Translations under genes and position numbers: made by a program
The notes under the pieces: model-generated
The model's input: the letters and a program-made list of their open reading frames with translations, nothing else
What the model was told of the DNA's origin: nothing
The model's database searches: none
Assembly (NCBI GenBank): GCA_029204225.1
Contig: MU833060.1
Coordinates: 1-61,766, forward strand
Reading direction: 5' to 3'
From: Diphasiastrum complanatum
Lineage: Eukaryota > Streptophyta > Lycopodiopsida > Lycopodiales > Lycopodiaceae
DNA: 61,766 nucleotides
In this document: one piece after another, positions 10,981 to 21,875 of the stretch
Position numbering within the stretch: the first letter of the stretch is position 1
Layout of the letters: the number at the start of each line of letters is the position of its first letter

Positions 10981-12788
10981 CCAAAGATGCGTAAGTGAGA
11001 AATTGTAGGCTTCTTACCATACCAAACTTCATAAGGAGTTAATACCTTCAAGGCTTTAGTAGGACATCGATTACTAATGTAAGTCGCCGTTATAACCGCT
11101 TCAGCCCAAAACTTGTGAGGTAGGCCCTTTGCCTTAAGCATGCATCGAGCCATCTCCATGATAGTGCGATTCTTTCTTTCGGCAACACCATTTTGTTGAG
11201 GTGTGTAAGGGGTTGTCATTTGATGATGGATACCTTTGCTTTGAAGATAAGTACCGACCATATTCTTTATATATTCCCCTCCTCGGTCGGTACGTAAGAT
11301 CTTCAAAGAGTGCCCAAACTGGTTTTCTATCATTGATAGAAAATCCTTAAAGCGCTGAAAAACTTCAGATTTTGCCTTCATAGGATAAATCCATGTAAAT
11401 CTTGAAAGGTCATCAATAAAAGTAACAAAGTACTTACACCTTATAATGGATTCGGTCCTCATTGGACCACATACATCACTATAAACCAAATCAAATTTGC
11501 CATCAACTCTAATAGTTCCATCAATTGGAAAAGCTTGCCTTTGAAATTTTCCAAGTATGCATCCTTCGCATACATGTCCTTCGGAATGCTCAATATTAGG
11601 AATGTCTTCAACCATATGGAATCTCTTCAACATCTTCAAGCTAGCAAAGTTGAGATGTCCAAACCTAGCATGCCATAATTCAGCCAACTCCAAAAAATGT
11701 GAACTTAATGCAACAAGACAAAAAGATGATGAAGCTCTTCGCTCATAGGTATCCATAAGGAACAATCCACCACGTAATGTTCCCGAAGCAATGATCATAA
11801 TAGATCTCTTTGGGTCTTTGATAAGACATTTGTCTTCTTTGAATTCCACAACCAATCCTTGGTTCATAATTGTAGACACCGAAATGAGATTCTTTTTTAT
11901 TTTTGGAACATAAAGTACACTACAATTGTACTTCTCCTCACCATTGGGTAAGATAATGGGGATCACTCCAATACCTTTGATAGGATAAGAGGTGTTATCA
12001 ACACCTTGAACTTTGCTTCCATCATGCACTTTCACAAGCTTTGTGAAGACCTCTTTGTGATAAGTCATATGGTGTGTGGCACCGCTATCAATCACCCAAT
12101 CAATAGACGAAAAAACAGCAACTTGTAAAGCTGAAGATGAGTTGTTTTCTGCTGAAAAACCAGCAAGATTTGAAGTGGCAGAAATCTCGTCTTCAGGAGA
12201 GATGAGATTATTAGTGACAAAAGCATAATCATTATTGAAAAGATTATCCTCCTTTCCAAATTGTTGTTCCAAAGTAATGATTGCGGTACTTGTATCGTTA
12301 CCTTTCTCTTTTTCCTTTGCAAGCCTCTTCCTACATTCTTTGATGTGATGCCCAAACTTCTTGCAATAGTGGCACTTATCCTTCTTCTTGGAGCCTTGAT
12401 CTTGAGCTTCCTTAGATTTTTGATCATCTTTGGAAGTTTTGAAAGAAGGTTTCCCTTTCCACTTGCCATTGCCTTTGCCTTTTGCAAAAAAAGCTTGATC
12501 TTCTTGTTCACCAAAGTTGATCCTTGTTTGCTCTTTTTGAAGAAGTAAGCCAACAAGTTCCTTCAAGGAGATTTGCTGTCCCCTAAGAGAAATACTCAAT
12601 GATGACACAAATGGAAGGTAAGAATTAGGAAGAGAGTTGAGAGTAATAGATACAAATTGTGAGTTCTCAATCACCTCATCAATACTAAGAAGCTCCTCTC
12701 GAAGATCCTTGATCTTCGTCAAGTGGTTTGTAATTAAATCACCTTCTTGCATCTTCAAGATAGCAAGTTGATTTCGAAGATATACCAC
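10947..12788 (-). CDS. Copia-1 gag-protease-integrase open frame (613 aa)
   Basis: A long uninterrupted frame. In order: the UBN2-type gag C-terminus; the zinc knuckle CHYCKKFGHHIKEC (about residue 145); aspartic protease WVIDSGATHHM (about 230), with the DSG catalytic triplet; the pre-integrase HHCC zinc domain (LWHARFGHLN to CEGC, about 375-410); and the integrase core with Asp in YSDVCGP, Asp in RTDRGGEY and Glu in VAERKNR. The catalytic DDE set is complete. The frame ends by frameshift inside the integrase C-terminal region (FGCTTYLSF). It begins with an ORF-internal Met, because the gag N-terminus lies in a separate upstream frame (13215-12859). Confidence 0.92.
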   Translation of the reverse strand: MVYLRNQLAILKMQEGDLITNHLTKIKDLREELLSIDEVIENSQFVSITLNSLPNSYLPFVSSLSISLRGQQISLKELVGLLLQKEQTRINFGEQEDQAFFAKGKGNGKWKGKPSFKTSKDDQKSKEAQDQGSKKKDKCHYCKKFGHHIKECRKRLAKEKEKGNDTSTAIITLEQQFGKEDNLFNNDYAFVTNNLISPEDEISATSNLAGFSAENNSSSALQVAVFSSIDWVIDSGATHHMTYHKEVFTKLVKVHDGSKVQGVDNTSYPIKGIGVIPIILPNGEEKYNCSVLYVPKIKKNLISVSTIMNQGLVVEFKEDKCLIKDPKRSIMIIASGTLRGGLFLMDTYERRASSSFCLVALSSHFLELAELWHARFGHLNFASLKMLKRFHMVEDIPNIEHSEGHVCEGCILGKFQRQAFPIDGTIRVDGKFDLVYSDVCGPMRTESIIRCKYFVTFIDDLSRFTWIYPMKAKSEVFQRFKDFLSMIENQFGHSLKILRTDRGGEYIKNMVGTYLQSKGIHHQMTTPYTPQQNGVAERKNRTIMEMARCMLKAKGLPHKFWAEAVITATYISNRCPTKALKVLTPYEVWYGKKPTISHLRIFGCTTYLSFSIS

Positions 12789-12858
12789 TTTTGCCGCATT
12801 CTATACTTGAAACACCTTTGCAAGAGTCTCCCAAGCACTTTTGGAAGTCTTGCATTAT

Positions 12859-13215
12859 CTAATATGTGGAAGGATAGATCTCCACTGAAAATCCAATGAC
12901 GGAATGTGCTTGTGCATCTCGTCGATCCCACTTCTTTTGCTCATCGGAAGACACTTCCGTAGATGATGAAGTAGTTGTTCTAGATGGTGTAATAGGTGCC
13001 AAGGTAGGCGGCCTCTCTTCGTCACCATTAACTACTTCCCACAAACCTTTAGCAATTAGAAGGTTCTTTATCATGTAGCACCACAAGGAATAGTTTGTGC
13101 CATCCAACCTATCTTCATTACATAAAGAACCAATAGACTTCGATTCTTTAGCCATAACAGAAAAATCAACTTGTAGTAAATAGGAAATAGACTTTCCAAG
13201 ACAAAATCTACTCAA
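12859..13215 (-). pseudogene. Copia-1 gag N-terminus (DUF4219/UBN2)
   Basis: The frame contains DRLDGTNYSLWCYMIKNLL and GLWEVVNGDEERP, the typical start of Copia gag. The likely initiator is the Met of MAKESKSIGSL at about 13155. An acidic and Thr/Ser-rich segment follows. The frame ends at 12859 (FSVEIYPSTY), and the rest of UBN2 continues in a different frame at 12788 after an indel or stop. Confidence 0.8.
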
Positions 13216-13746
13216 AGGGCAGCAACCTCAAAGCTGAAATTATGAGCACAATAGATTGCAATACTCCACATGCAATTTGCTCAACAAGTAATGAAATAGG
13301 TGGCTGATTTCTGCACAAAGAAACAGAATGCTCACAAACAGGTAGACTTCGAATGAAGCCAAAACCAAAACTAGCAATTTGTGGCTGAAAAGAGTGCACA
13401 CTATGTTCATATAGAGCTGATGGTAGCACCCTACTCCAAGCTCACCAACAGGGAAATTTCAGCAAGAAATGTGTCCAAAACACATGCATCTTCATTTAAG
13501 AAGTAAATCTGAAATTTTCAGCATGTAATTGAGTCAAGATCACATGCAATTGGTTTGAGCATGGGCGCCCTACTGCTAGCTCTCAAATAGGTGAAGGTGC
13601 CCTGCAATTTCCTGCAAAAAAGCTACAAGAAGATGAACAGATTCTTCTCGTGCAAAAATCAGCAGCTTAATGATTTTCTGCAACCAAAAGGGGAAGAAGA
13701 TAGCTTCCTATTCGGCGCCCTCCTGCAAGCAATATGATCACCTAAA

Positions 13747-13759
13747 GGCTCTGATACCA
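13747..13759 (-). other. Copia-1 primer binding site
   Basis: Minus-strand TGGTATCAGAGCC directly abuts the LTR end. It is complementary to initiator tRNA-Met. Confidence 0.9.
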
Positions 13760-14261
13760 TGTAGGAAATAGAAGCCTAAGGATCCAGGATCTTAACTATT
13801 CAATCACACAAAGCATTCTCAAAAGAAAGAGAGAGATGGCTAGAAACCCTCTTGTAGAAACTCGTGGACAGCCAAGGAGAATAGTCAGTATTGCTTACAA
13901 AAGTGTCACATACAAATGGGATGCACACATATATATAATACAAGATGACTATCTAACTTCATGACTATTGGCTATCCAACTACTTGACTATTGGCTTTCC
14001 AACTACTTGACTGTTGACTATCCAACTTTCTATAAGTTACATAGAAAGAATAAGGTACCTCCAATATGTCAAGTTGGGGTACTTAATGTCACAATTAGGC
14101 CTAGTGGACCCATGAGTCCCTACCAAGTTAATTTCATACTAACTTAGCTAACTCTAAGTTTAGTAGGCCTAATATAATAAATGACCATGGTTACACAACT
14201 CTCGACCTTTTGGGTCAAAGTAACCTATGGTAATGTAATCAATTCCATTTACATTCCAACA
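13760..14261 (-). repeat. Copia-1 5' LTR (502 bp)
   Basis: On the minus strand it starts TGTTGGAATG at 14261 and ends TTTCCTACA at 13760, next to the primer site. No second copy occurs in the window. It should hold the promoter and polyadenylation signal of the element, though I did not resolve a TATA box. Confidence 0.85.
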
Positions 14262-14650
14262 ACAGTTGAGTTTAAAAAGATTTTAGTTGAAGCTTGATGT
14301 GCATCTTGAAAAACATACATAGAACCACATTCATATACAATTGACAAAAGAATTCAAAATGAAACATTTTCTTAAGAAGAAAATGATGCTTTGGTATATT
14401 TTAATATATAGATTCCTTCGCGCTTTCCTAGAAGGGGGGCTATGTGCCATGGCACCCCCGGGTTGCTGCACCCCAATCACGCTAGCAGCCCGGGGGGTAG
14501 GAGAGAGAGAAGGGAGGGAACGGGTACGGGGGAGGGAACGGGAGAAAAGGACGGGGGAAGGAGGGAGCGGGGGGTACCCCATGTCCACTCCCACCCTTTT
14601 TTTTTTATTCTTTTTTCATTTTGGGGGACCAATGAAATATTGGGCTCCCA

Positions 14651-14697
<47 letters not shown>

Positions 14698-16717
14698 CCG
14701 CATGCCCCCGTGTGCACACATAGACACCATCAGCCGCCCGTCATCAATGGGCACACTTCACTAGCCCCCATTCACCATCATCGTGCTCAAGATACTAATC
14801 ATGAGTTTTAGTGCTGATATATATATCCAAATACGCTCTGAGGCATTTGTATTGTAAATATGATTCTGAACATGTCGGAATATCTCTTCAAACCCAGACG
14901 ATTGCATTAAAGTTGCAATGGTTTGCCCTTCATTCAAATCCATCTTTCCGTTGGGACAAATTATGGTTTTAGGAAACAAAGGTCCTTGTGGTTTAATATA
15001 GTATAGTGCTCATTACTTCTTGGATTTCACAAGCACATTGCATTTTCTTGGATATCATCGCAAGCTCCATTGACCACATTCATTGAATTCTAAGATAACT
15101 TTCCCTTTCCCTTTCTCTGTACGTCAATGAAAAAAATGGAGATTGTCATTTCCTGTGTTTGAAATTCCAAAAGGTGTTGAGCTACTGCTTGCAACAAGTC
15201 TGGTGATTTGTGTATCAAGCTCAATACATGCTCAATCACAAATTACCCCATGCTTAATGGTGATTCATGTGATTCGTCACAAGTTAGCGCTGCCCCGGGG
15301 CTGCCCGTCGCAAAAATTCATGCCGCAAGTGTCACGGATTCGCAAAGCATTCTACAGTATGATTGGTAATTTTTTATGGCACACACTTTTTGACTTAGTA
15401 TAGGCCATGACCTGCTTTTGAAAACTTTTATGTAGTTCAAGGTTCATAATCCGGCATATCACTTTCAAAACTCATAATCCTCTCATTTTCAAAAACAAAA
15501 ATAAAAAGTCCACGGAATCTGTCGTAGCCTATAATTTCCTAATGAATGGTAAAATTCCATGCCAATCCTTCACATAAATTGAGAATGGAAAAACAGTGTC
15601 AATGCAGGGTAATGCTTAAATGAGACTCCTGAATATCATAAAATAGCCCTTTATAAGACAAGCAATTTGGTTTCAGAGCTCCTTTTCCGTTTAGGCTTGT
15701 GATTGATCACGCGGAAGTGTGACATGACGTTTTTGTTAGTTGGCGCTTCCCAATGACGTCATAAAGTTGGACTGCTAGGAATTTATCTAGGAAACTCGAA
15801 ATGTGTTGAATATGTAGGGCGAGCCAAAGTCAAAGTTTCACATAATGAAGTTTTGGGAGATTGTAATCTTTTCTAAGCTGAAACTTAAGGATATCATGCA
15901 CTACAAAGGTACCTCATGAAAGGAGGTGCACTAGACTTTTCCCCATTATTATATCATCTTTTTTACACAAGCTTCTTTCCTGATGTAAATATCTCTTTTT
16001 TACAAGAATATTTCATAACTCAAACTACCCCTCTTCCGACAAAAATAATTACATCATGTCCTTAAAAGTTCTTGATGACATTGTAACCTTCAAGCTCATT
16101 TAAATGCTTATTTGAAATCATTTGAAACCTTGCGTTTCAAACGCATTTGAAATGTCCAAATTTTGAACATTATACATATCCTTTCTTGGGCCCTAAGACA
16201 CCAAAAAATGTTCACAGGGTCTCAAAACATGTCCATGGGTCTAAGCTAAACAAAATTGACATTTCAGGTCATGTTTCTTACCTAGATATTTCTCATGAAA
16301 CATTTCAGAGAATGTCTATTGCATGAATGTTAACAACTTTTGTTATTTACATCAAGTTGAATGATTTTGTTGCTTTACATTTTTATTCATCCACTTTCTT
16401 TATATGTATAGCCCTTGAACGTTCGTACCAAACCCCCCTTTTGAATCTAAACCCAACAAAAGCTACACAACATTTCAAACGATTGAACTTGTCACCTAAG
16501 CTACATCAGAAAACTTGTTTTGAAACACAAGCGTTTTGTACTAGGGAACAATAGAAAAATAATTGGCGATAGTTGAAGAAATCCTTTTAGCTAAAATTGA
16601 AAGACAAATTTTATGTAATATATGGTGACAGATCGGCTAAACCTTTAGACCCCTATCAAGTCTTCTGCTTTTAGTAGTACATCTATATGCCAACTCATGA
16701 AAACTTTAAGTCCAAAA
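14262..16717. other. Intergenic or intronic DNA without a recognisable gene
   Basis: Contains a GC-rich block (about 14436-14585) with the 12-bp palindrome GTGCCATGGCAC and long G runs, then the (TC)n tract at 14653-14695. A GC patch at 15290-15330 (GCCCCGGGGC palindrome) follows. The rest is AT-rich with many stops in all frames. Confidence 0.5.
14653..14695. repeat. (TC)n microsatellite
   Basis: About 21 CT units in a GC-rich setting. It creates spurious Ser-Leu and Arg-Glu repeat frames on both strands. Confidence 0.9.
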
Positions 16718-17415
16718 CATAGTGACAGCGAATCGCGATTCGCTGGGTCTGCGATTCGCGGGTCGCGATTCGTGACCCAGAATCACCAAAAAAAAAAAAA
16801 AAAATTTCGGAAAAATAGCTTATTGCTGAAATTTTTTTAGGGGATCAATGGTCAAACCAGCGTTTTGCCTCTCAGAAGTGCAGTAGATGAGGCACAAACA
16901 GATCTTATTTTCAGTAGCTATCCGGTTGTCATTTGCTCTACTTTTCAGTAAATGTTAATGCTACAGTTTGGACTATCAACTGTATGGATGATGATCACTT
17001 TTGCAATTGGTTCACTGGAGATGTGAGTGCAATGTACATACAGTTGGGGGCATAAATATTGGGCCCTTCTTGGCGCGCATTTGGACCCCATTTTTATCTA
17101 CAGGGGGGCGGTGGCATTTTTATCTATAGTGTCTATATAGCAGGAAGCTCTAGGGGGTTCGGGGGGCGGTAGCCCCCCGAGAAACAGGGGGTCCGGGGGT
17201 GGTAGCCCCCGGGTGGGGGGGTTTGGGGGGCAACGCCCCCCAATGGCTACCAGTAGACCCCGGCCCTGGTAAGGCCTCTTCATGATTTGGCCTTCCAACT
17301 CCCCGAGTAAAAACACACTTTTTGGTGTTTCGCACCCGAAATAGTCGGCAAACTACACAATCATAATCCCCTCAATCAGAGCTTTCATCTGATACCCATA
17401 TTGCCTAAAAAAAAT
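16718..17415. mobile_element. hAT-like non-autonomous element, copy 1 (right end missing)
   Basis: Starts CATAGTGACAGCGAATCGCG, with nested GCGAATCGC/GCGATTCGC motifs and a poly-A tract (about 16787). It then matches the copy at 43903-44886 almost base for base from GGAAAAATAGCTTAT through CTGATACCCATATTGCCT. The right terminal segment with the second inverted repeat is absent. It carries three G/C hairpins between 17159 and 17243. No transposase frame is visible. Confidence 0.75.
17159..17243. repeat. Three tandem G/C hairpins inside the hAT-like element
   Basis: Three perfect or near-perfect stems follow one another: 17159-17180 (TCGGGGGGC / GCCCCCCGA, loop GGTA), 17193-17212 (CCGGGGG / CCCCCGG around TGGTAG) and 17223-17243 (TTGGGGGGC / GCCCCCCAA, loop AAC). 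Copy 2 retains only the third intact, at 44604-44624. Confidence 0.85.
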
Positions 17416-18299
17416 TCAAAAAAGGGATAAAGGGAAAAATAGGTCCAAAATAGGCCTTGAGCAAGGACCAATGATAAAGGGAAGTGAAGTTTAAACAATA
17501 ACTTGTTGGATTTAGGTATTGTTGTTTCAGACCTGTTTTAAGCATTTTTTAAGCACAATTTTTATCCCCCAACTATCCTCTAAGATAGTATCTCTATCAA
17601 AAAGGAAATTGAATATTTTCACAATGTTCTAGAAAAAATTTGAAAGCCTACCAGTACGCTTGCTTTGTAGGCATTCTGAAATGTTGTGCAACTATGCTTG
17701 TGATTCAAGCATTTCAAATGTTTGAATGCTGATATGCCTGCCCTTGCATCCTCAGGCTTTGCCTTAGCGTTGTTGCAAAAATAGAAGCCTCGTTGCTATG
17801 GGCTTAAGGACCAACGGTTATTCTTGCAAAAGTCTTTTCTTTAGATTCTTTCCCATACATTGAGCTTATGCACATGAATTGCAATTGTGATAAGCATTCA
17901 CCAAGCATCACATATTTTCGGGCTAGTGCATGGCTATTAATTCATAGAAAGTCCTTATCACAGTGCACGGCATTTTACTCATGCGACTTTTTAGAGTTTT
18001 TCCAAGTGTCATCTATCTCGGCAATATAATAAGCCTAAGTGTGATCCTCAAAAAATTATTCATTCCTTTTTCAAATCGAAACTCTTTAAAATTTATTTAT
18101 ATTATCACTACATATACGATAATCCTCAAGTTCGTTCTTCACATATCTATGTGCTTGTCAAATTTCATAATCATAAACTAATCAAATGCATGAAGGGTCT
18201 TATTTTGGCAATCTCGGATTCTTTGGCTCCTCAATTCCTTAAGCATCTTAAAGTTAGTCCCGTAGCCCAACAAGTCTTGCATTTGGATGGAGAAAATGT
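17416..18299. other. No recognisable gene
   Basis: AT-rich sequence with short frames only. I see no domain or repeat structure. Confidence 0.5.
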
Positions 18300-18830
18300 C
18301 TAGGATTTCTTCCCAATGGCCCCACGAAACCCATACTGGATGAAGTCACGTATGTTCTTTCAAGAGTGGCCATAGGGACAGAATCCTTTTGATGTCTCTA
18401 GGGACCAAGTTCTTTTGGATCGGAGAACAAAGCTCTTTAAGAATGTATACGTAGAGGCACACTTCTTTAGGCTGTCCACTTGAAAAGTATTCTTTCATAG
18501 AGCCCACTTGTGACTTGAGACATTTTCTTTCATTTACATGTAACAATAAGGCTAACGAATGTCTTCCAGTTCTTCCCTACAGTAAAGGCATTGCCTGTCA
18601 TGACAACCATCTATGAGGATTTTCCATGGAACAACAAAATGAAAGTATATGAGCTTCTGACTTAAGAGAATCTTCCACTTTGTGAATGCTTTTGATGCAG
18701 CACAAGTGAAGTAGGCACAGTCAAGCCATTGTTCTGAACAAGTTTCAAAGTGTTAATCTTAGGAGTGACACTATCACTCAAAAGTAGAGACAAGAATGTT
18801 GTTTGCAAATTCAAGCTTTTCAATGCCCAT
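18300..18830 (-). pseudogene. Possible LINE 3' relic (zf-RVT-like)
   Basis: Minus-strand translation near 18725-18560 reads AASKAFTKWKILLSQKL and CLYCREELEDI. The Cx2C followed by a Glu-rich stretch resembles the zinc-binding reverse-transcriptase tail of plant non-LTR elements. Several stops and frame changes occur. The downstream frame (VNERKCLKSQVGSMKEYF) is unassigned. The resemblance is weak. Confidence 0.35.
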
Positions 18831-18974
18831 CTTGTTGCATGCCATCTAAATTTTTTTTGTCATCTAAAGTTCTAAGCACCGTGCATATCGCTGAAAAATT
18901 TCAATCTAAATATCTTCAAAATTAAAGCTCATAAAAATCGCTTGAAAATTAATGATAGTGGCCGACGTGAATAC

Positions 18975-19604
18975 CTTCTTTTGGGCCAGCTGGATTATTA
19001 GCGCCACTCGTGGTGCTTGCATCTGAGTCAACCACCTCTTGATTACCTTCGGCATCTTCGCCATTCTCCGTCGAAGCATCAGAAGCAACCACTTCCACCA
19101 GCTTCGCAACAGGATCAAACCCTAAGTCAGCTTGATGAAAATCAGCAGCTACCGGTCTCGAAATATCATCCCCCTTTCCTGCCATACTGGGTTGGTCGGT
19201 TAAATTCAAAGCTGAACGCTTCCTCTTCCACAGCTCATACACAGACTTACCTTCCTTAGACGTCCCAGGTTGATCTACCAATTCATCATCAGAATCAGAC
19301 AGAATTTGCGTATCACCCGACACACAATCTGAACTACAATCTTGCACTTGATTCGAAGACATCGACCTGTAGTCCTGACTTTCTAAGAGCAAAGTTTGCC
19401 CGGCTCCTTCTTCATTTACTGCCTCCATGGAACAGGAAGCAAGCACCTGCGTTTTGTCCGTTGCATGCGAACCCAACGCCTTATTGTGAGAAGAAGTATC
19501 TGCTTTCCGTCTTGTGCTTGACTCAAGAAATGCATAAACAAGCTGTGTAGGGTCTTCCATCACCAATCCACGGCTCAAAAATCTTTCAATAGCTTGATTC
19601 AAAT
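18975..19604 (-). CDS. Candidate 5' exon of the BRCT gene (acidic, Ser-rich)
   Basis: An open block of about 210 codons lies between an acceptor (ATCTAG ending at about 19605) and a donor (AAAGAAG then GTATTC at 18974). The protein is acidic, with GDTQILSDSDDELVD, ELWKRKRSALN, ASDAST and VDSDAST. N-termini of the plant tandem-BRCT family carry repeated D/ETQ-x-L and DSDDE segments, which this resembles. It ends in phase 1, and the acceptor before 6521 supplies GT GCA GGC, so splicing gives an in-frame join (G-A-G-V-V-G-E-W) to the BRCT main exon 12.45 kb away. Both lie on the minus strand with no other minus-strand host gene between. The link is inference; alternatively this is an exon of an unrelated gene. 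Confidence 0.5.
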
Positions 19605-20489
19605 TCTAGATCCCCGGTAAAGCTTTGCTTTAAACTGAAACGCAATCCCGACAGCTTGCAGTTGTAAGACTGCAAAACAATAGGGTTTCATGGAGGAAGA
19701 TGATGCAGGAGGGCATGCAGCCAAGAAAAGCCAATATGGATTGGCAAATTCTCGGCCATAAAACCATAGAGCGCTGTCAGAAGAAATTCTCAATGCTGCA
19801 TAGATGATGGTATTATCAATAAGCTTCTAGCGCTGTAAGCTGCGGTGGATAGAATTAGCATCTTTGACATTTCCTTTGCAAAAGAGGGCGAAAACGAATA
19901 AGAAGAAGAGAGAGGCCTTGGCAAAATAACGAGCAGCGTGGGGAAGGACGGAAGGATGGCGCTTATAGCTATCGTGGTTTGGCCCCCCAGCCAATAGCAT
20001 TCTAAGAGTACTATCAAAAAATTAGCAAGAATTACTACTAATGTGGCACACACTCTTATATGCACTTTAATAGCTCTTTCAGAGGATAAATGACATGTCA
20101 TTCTCCCATTTGTCGATTATGTCCCATATTCCCCTCAGAGCAGGTGTAATATTGCATGTAGAAGACCTCGTTGCTCCCATAACTCAGGCCTGCTGCAAGC
20201 AGTATTGCCCCTACTCGCAACGGATACGTAGTGCATAACAAACATCCTCATTATCTCACTCTCTTTGTGGATTACCCCCATTGCCCGCCCTAGAAGTCAC
20301 TGATTCTTCATTGGGCACGGTCCAATGAGTGTCACCATGTGACACCACATTTATTAGTTCAAAAAGGAAATTTCACAAGCCCTAGTGCTTAAAGTTTCTA
20401 ATTCTCATGTGCAAACACTTTGGTCACTCCCAATGACTATTTGCCACATGGCAAAAATCTACTGGTACAATATTTGTACAATTCTATTC
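19605..20489. promoter_or_regulatory. Probable 5' UTR and promoter of the minus-strand gene
   Basis: On the minus strand, 19930-19875 is a pyrimidine-rich leader (CCTCTCTCTTCTTCTT). It is followed by short Met-initiated frames (at about 19873 and 19692) that could be upstream ORFs or a first coding exon. The 19692 frame (MKPYCFAVLQLQAVGIAFQF) stops before the downstream exon. I see no convincing TATA box. The remainder to 20489 shows no gene. Confidence 0.3.
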
Positions 20490-21100
20490 TCACTGGTGAT
20501 CAGTATCCACTATAATCTTAACACCATAGAAGTAATGTCTCCAAGTTTTAAGTGCATGGATCACAACAACTGATTGTTTTCTTGAGTCGTATAATGCAAC
20601 TGATGAGGTCCAATTAATTCCTTGCTCTCGAACACTATCAGTCTATTATTTTGTAATAGAATTGCTCCAATTGTAGAATCACTTGCATTAGTTCTTATTA
20701 TGTAAAGTAAATCTAGATATGTGAGCTATTGTAACACGAGAGCATAAACAACCAAACTTTTGTGGTTCTCAAACATTGGTTCAATTCTTTGTTCCATACA
20801 ATAGGCCTCTCTTCTTCCTTTTATTAACTTTGCTTTTAGTCAAATTATTAAGAGATGCCACCTTGGCGTAATACTCAATAAATCGTCAAAAGAATATTAC
20901 AAATCTAGAAAAAAGATTTTTCTTTGACTGCTTTCGATATCGGCCACTCAACCATTTTCTTGATGTTATCTTCGTCAATCTTAAACCCAAAAGGGGTGAC
21001 TTTATGACCAAGAGATACCAATTCATGCTTTAAAAATTATACTTGGATTCTTTAGCATACAGTTTTGTATTTTTGAGAATCCACAAGACAATTTTAAAAT
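20490..21100 (-). pseudogene. Decayed Gypsy RT-RNase H relic
   Basis: Minus-strand translation across several frames gives KLYAKESKYNF (about 21063), ELVSLGHKVTPFGFKIDED (about 21025), KKMVEWPISKAVKEKS, then FESKELTGPHQLHY and VVVIHALKTWRHYFYG (about 20570-20525). This is the order found at the end of Ty3/Gypsy RT and in its RNase H. Stops and indels occur throughout. No LTR is linked to it. Confidence 0.7.
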
Positions 21101-21229
21101 GATTTGCAAGCTCCTCAAAAATTCTACTATAGACGAGTATAGGAGTACAACTACCAATTTATCATATACGGACAAAAACAAAATTATCATCTATTGGAAT
21201 GTCATAGGTACATTCATTAATCTGAAATA

Positions 21230-21785
21230 GCTGTTCATGTTCATACATCATTACAACGAAAATAATCAAAGAGATCAGTCAGCAAGTATTGTAGTTAGCT
21301 CTCTATCAAGCTTTCAAGCTTGAACTCTCTTGAACATTTTAGCTTAGTCTTTTAAGAGATTTGTTTTAGAATCGCTATTGCGCTATTGCTTATCAGCATA
21401 GCTACTTATTATCATACTTATTCTCAGCTACTCAGAGACAGCTTAAAGTGTGCGGCTTCTATCCGTTATTGTCTTGCGCTCATTAGCATCTGATTTTCTT
21501 TTCTGAATCAATATTATCTTCTTATTGCATTCAGTATATGTCAGAATGCATGCATCTATGTATTGCTTTTGTAACTGATAGAAATTGTCTGAGAATTCAA
21601 TACTTCATGTTTGGCTACATAATCACTTAGTATCTAGCGATTTCCAAGTTAGTTGCTAAAGATTAAACATGATTTCCATCACTACTGCTTTGTTCAATTT
21701 TGATAGGCGTAGTCATGCACTGGAAGTAGGAAGTTTCCGCCGCTACTTTATCTATCCTATTTTTCCGACATGTTAGAACAAAATC
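21230..21785 (+). repeat. Copia-B LTR (5' part of element)
   Basis: About 550 bp with clear homology to the inverted copy at 57950-58600: shared TTAGCTCTCT, CTATTGCGCT, CTCAGAGA(C/T)AGCTT and GGCTAC(A/G)TAATCAC blocks in the same order. The end near ATGTTAGAACA (about 21778) is followed about 70 bp later by a decayed primer site, TAGTATCAGAGAA (21853-21865). The left limit is approximate. Confidence 0.6.
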
Positions 21786-21875
21786 TCTAAAACTTGATAT
21801 CTTTCGCGATATCAAAATTGATATCATACTCTTCAGTTCTTTTCAACCTTTTAGTATCAGAGAATTGATTTCCTA

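Larger units (their letters stand above)
9683..14261 (-). mobile_element. Copia-1: truncated Ty1/Copia retrotransposon
   Basis: Reading on the minus strand: 5' LTR 14261-13760, primer site 13759-13747, gag, zinc knuckle, protease, integrase, a deleted reverse transcriptase, then a second linker fragment. There is no 3' LTR; the element stops at about 9683 against the LAZ1-like exon's intron. Copies of this age cannot move alone. It lies inside the proposed giant intron of the BRCT gene, in the same orientation as that gene. Confidence 0.9.
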
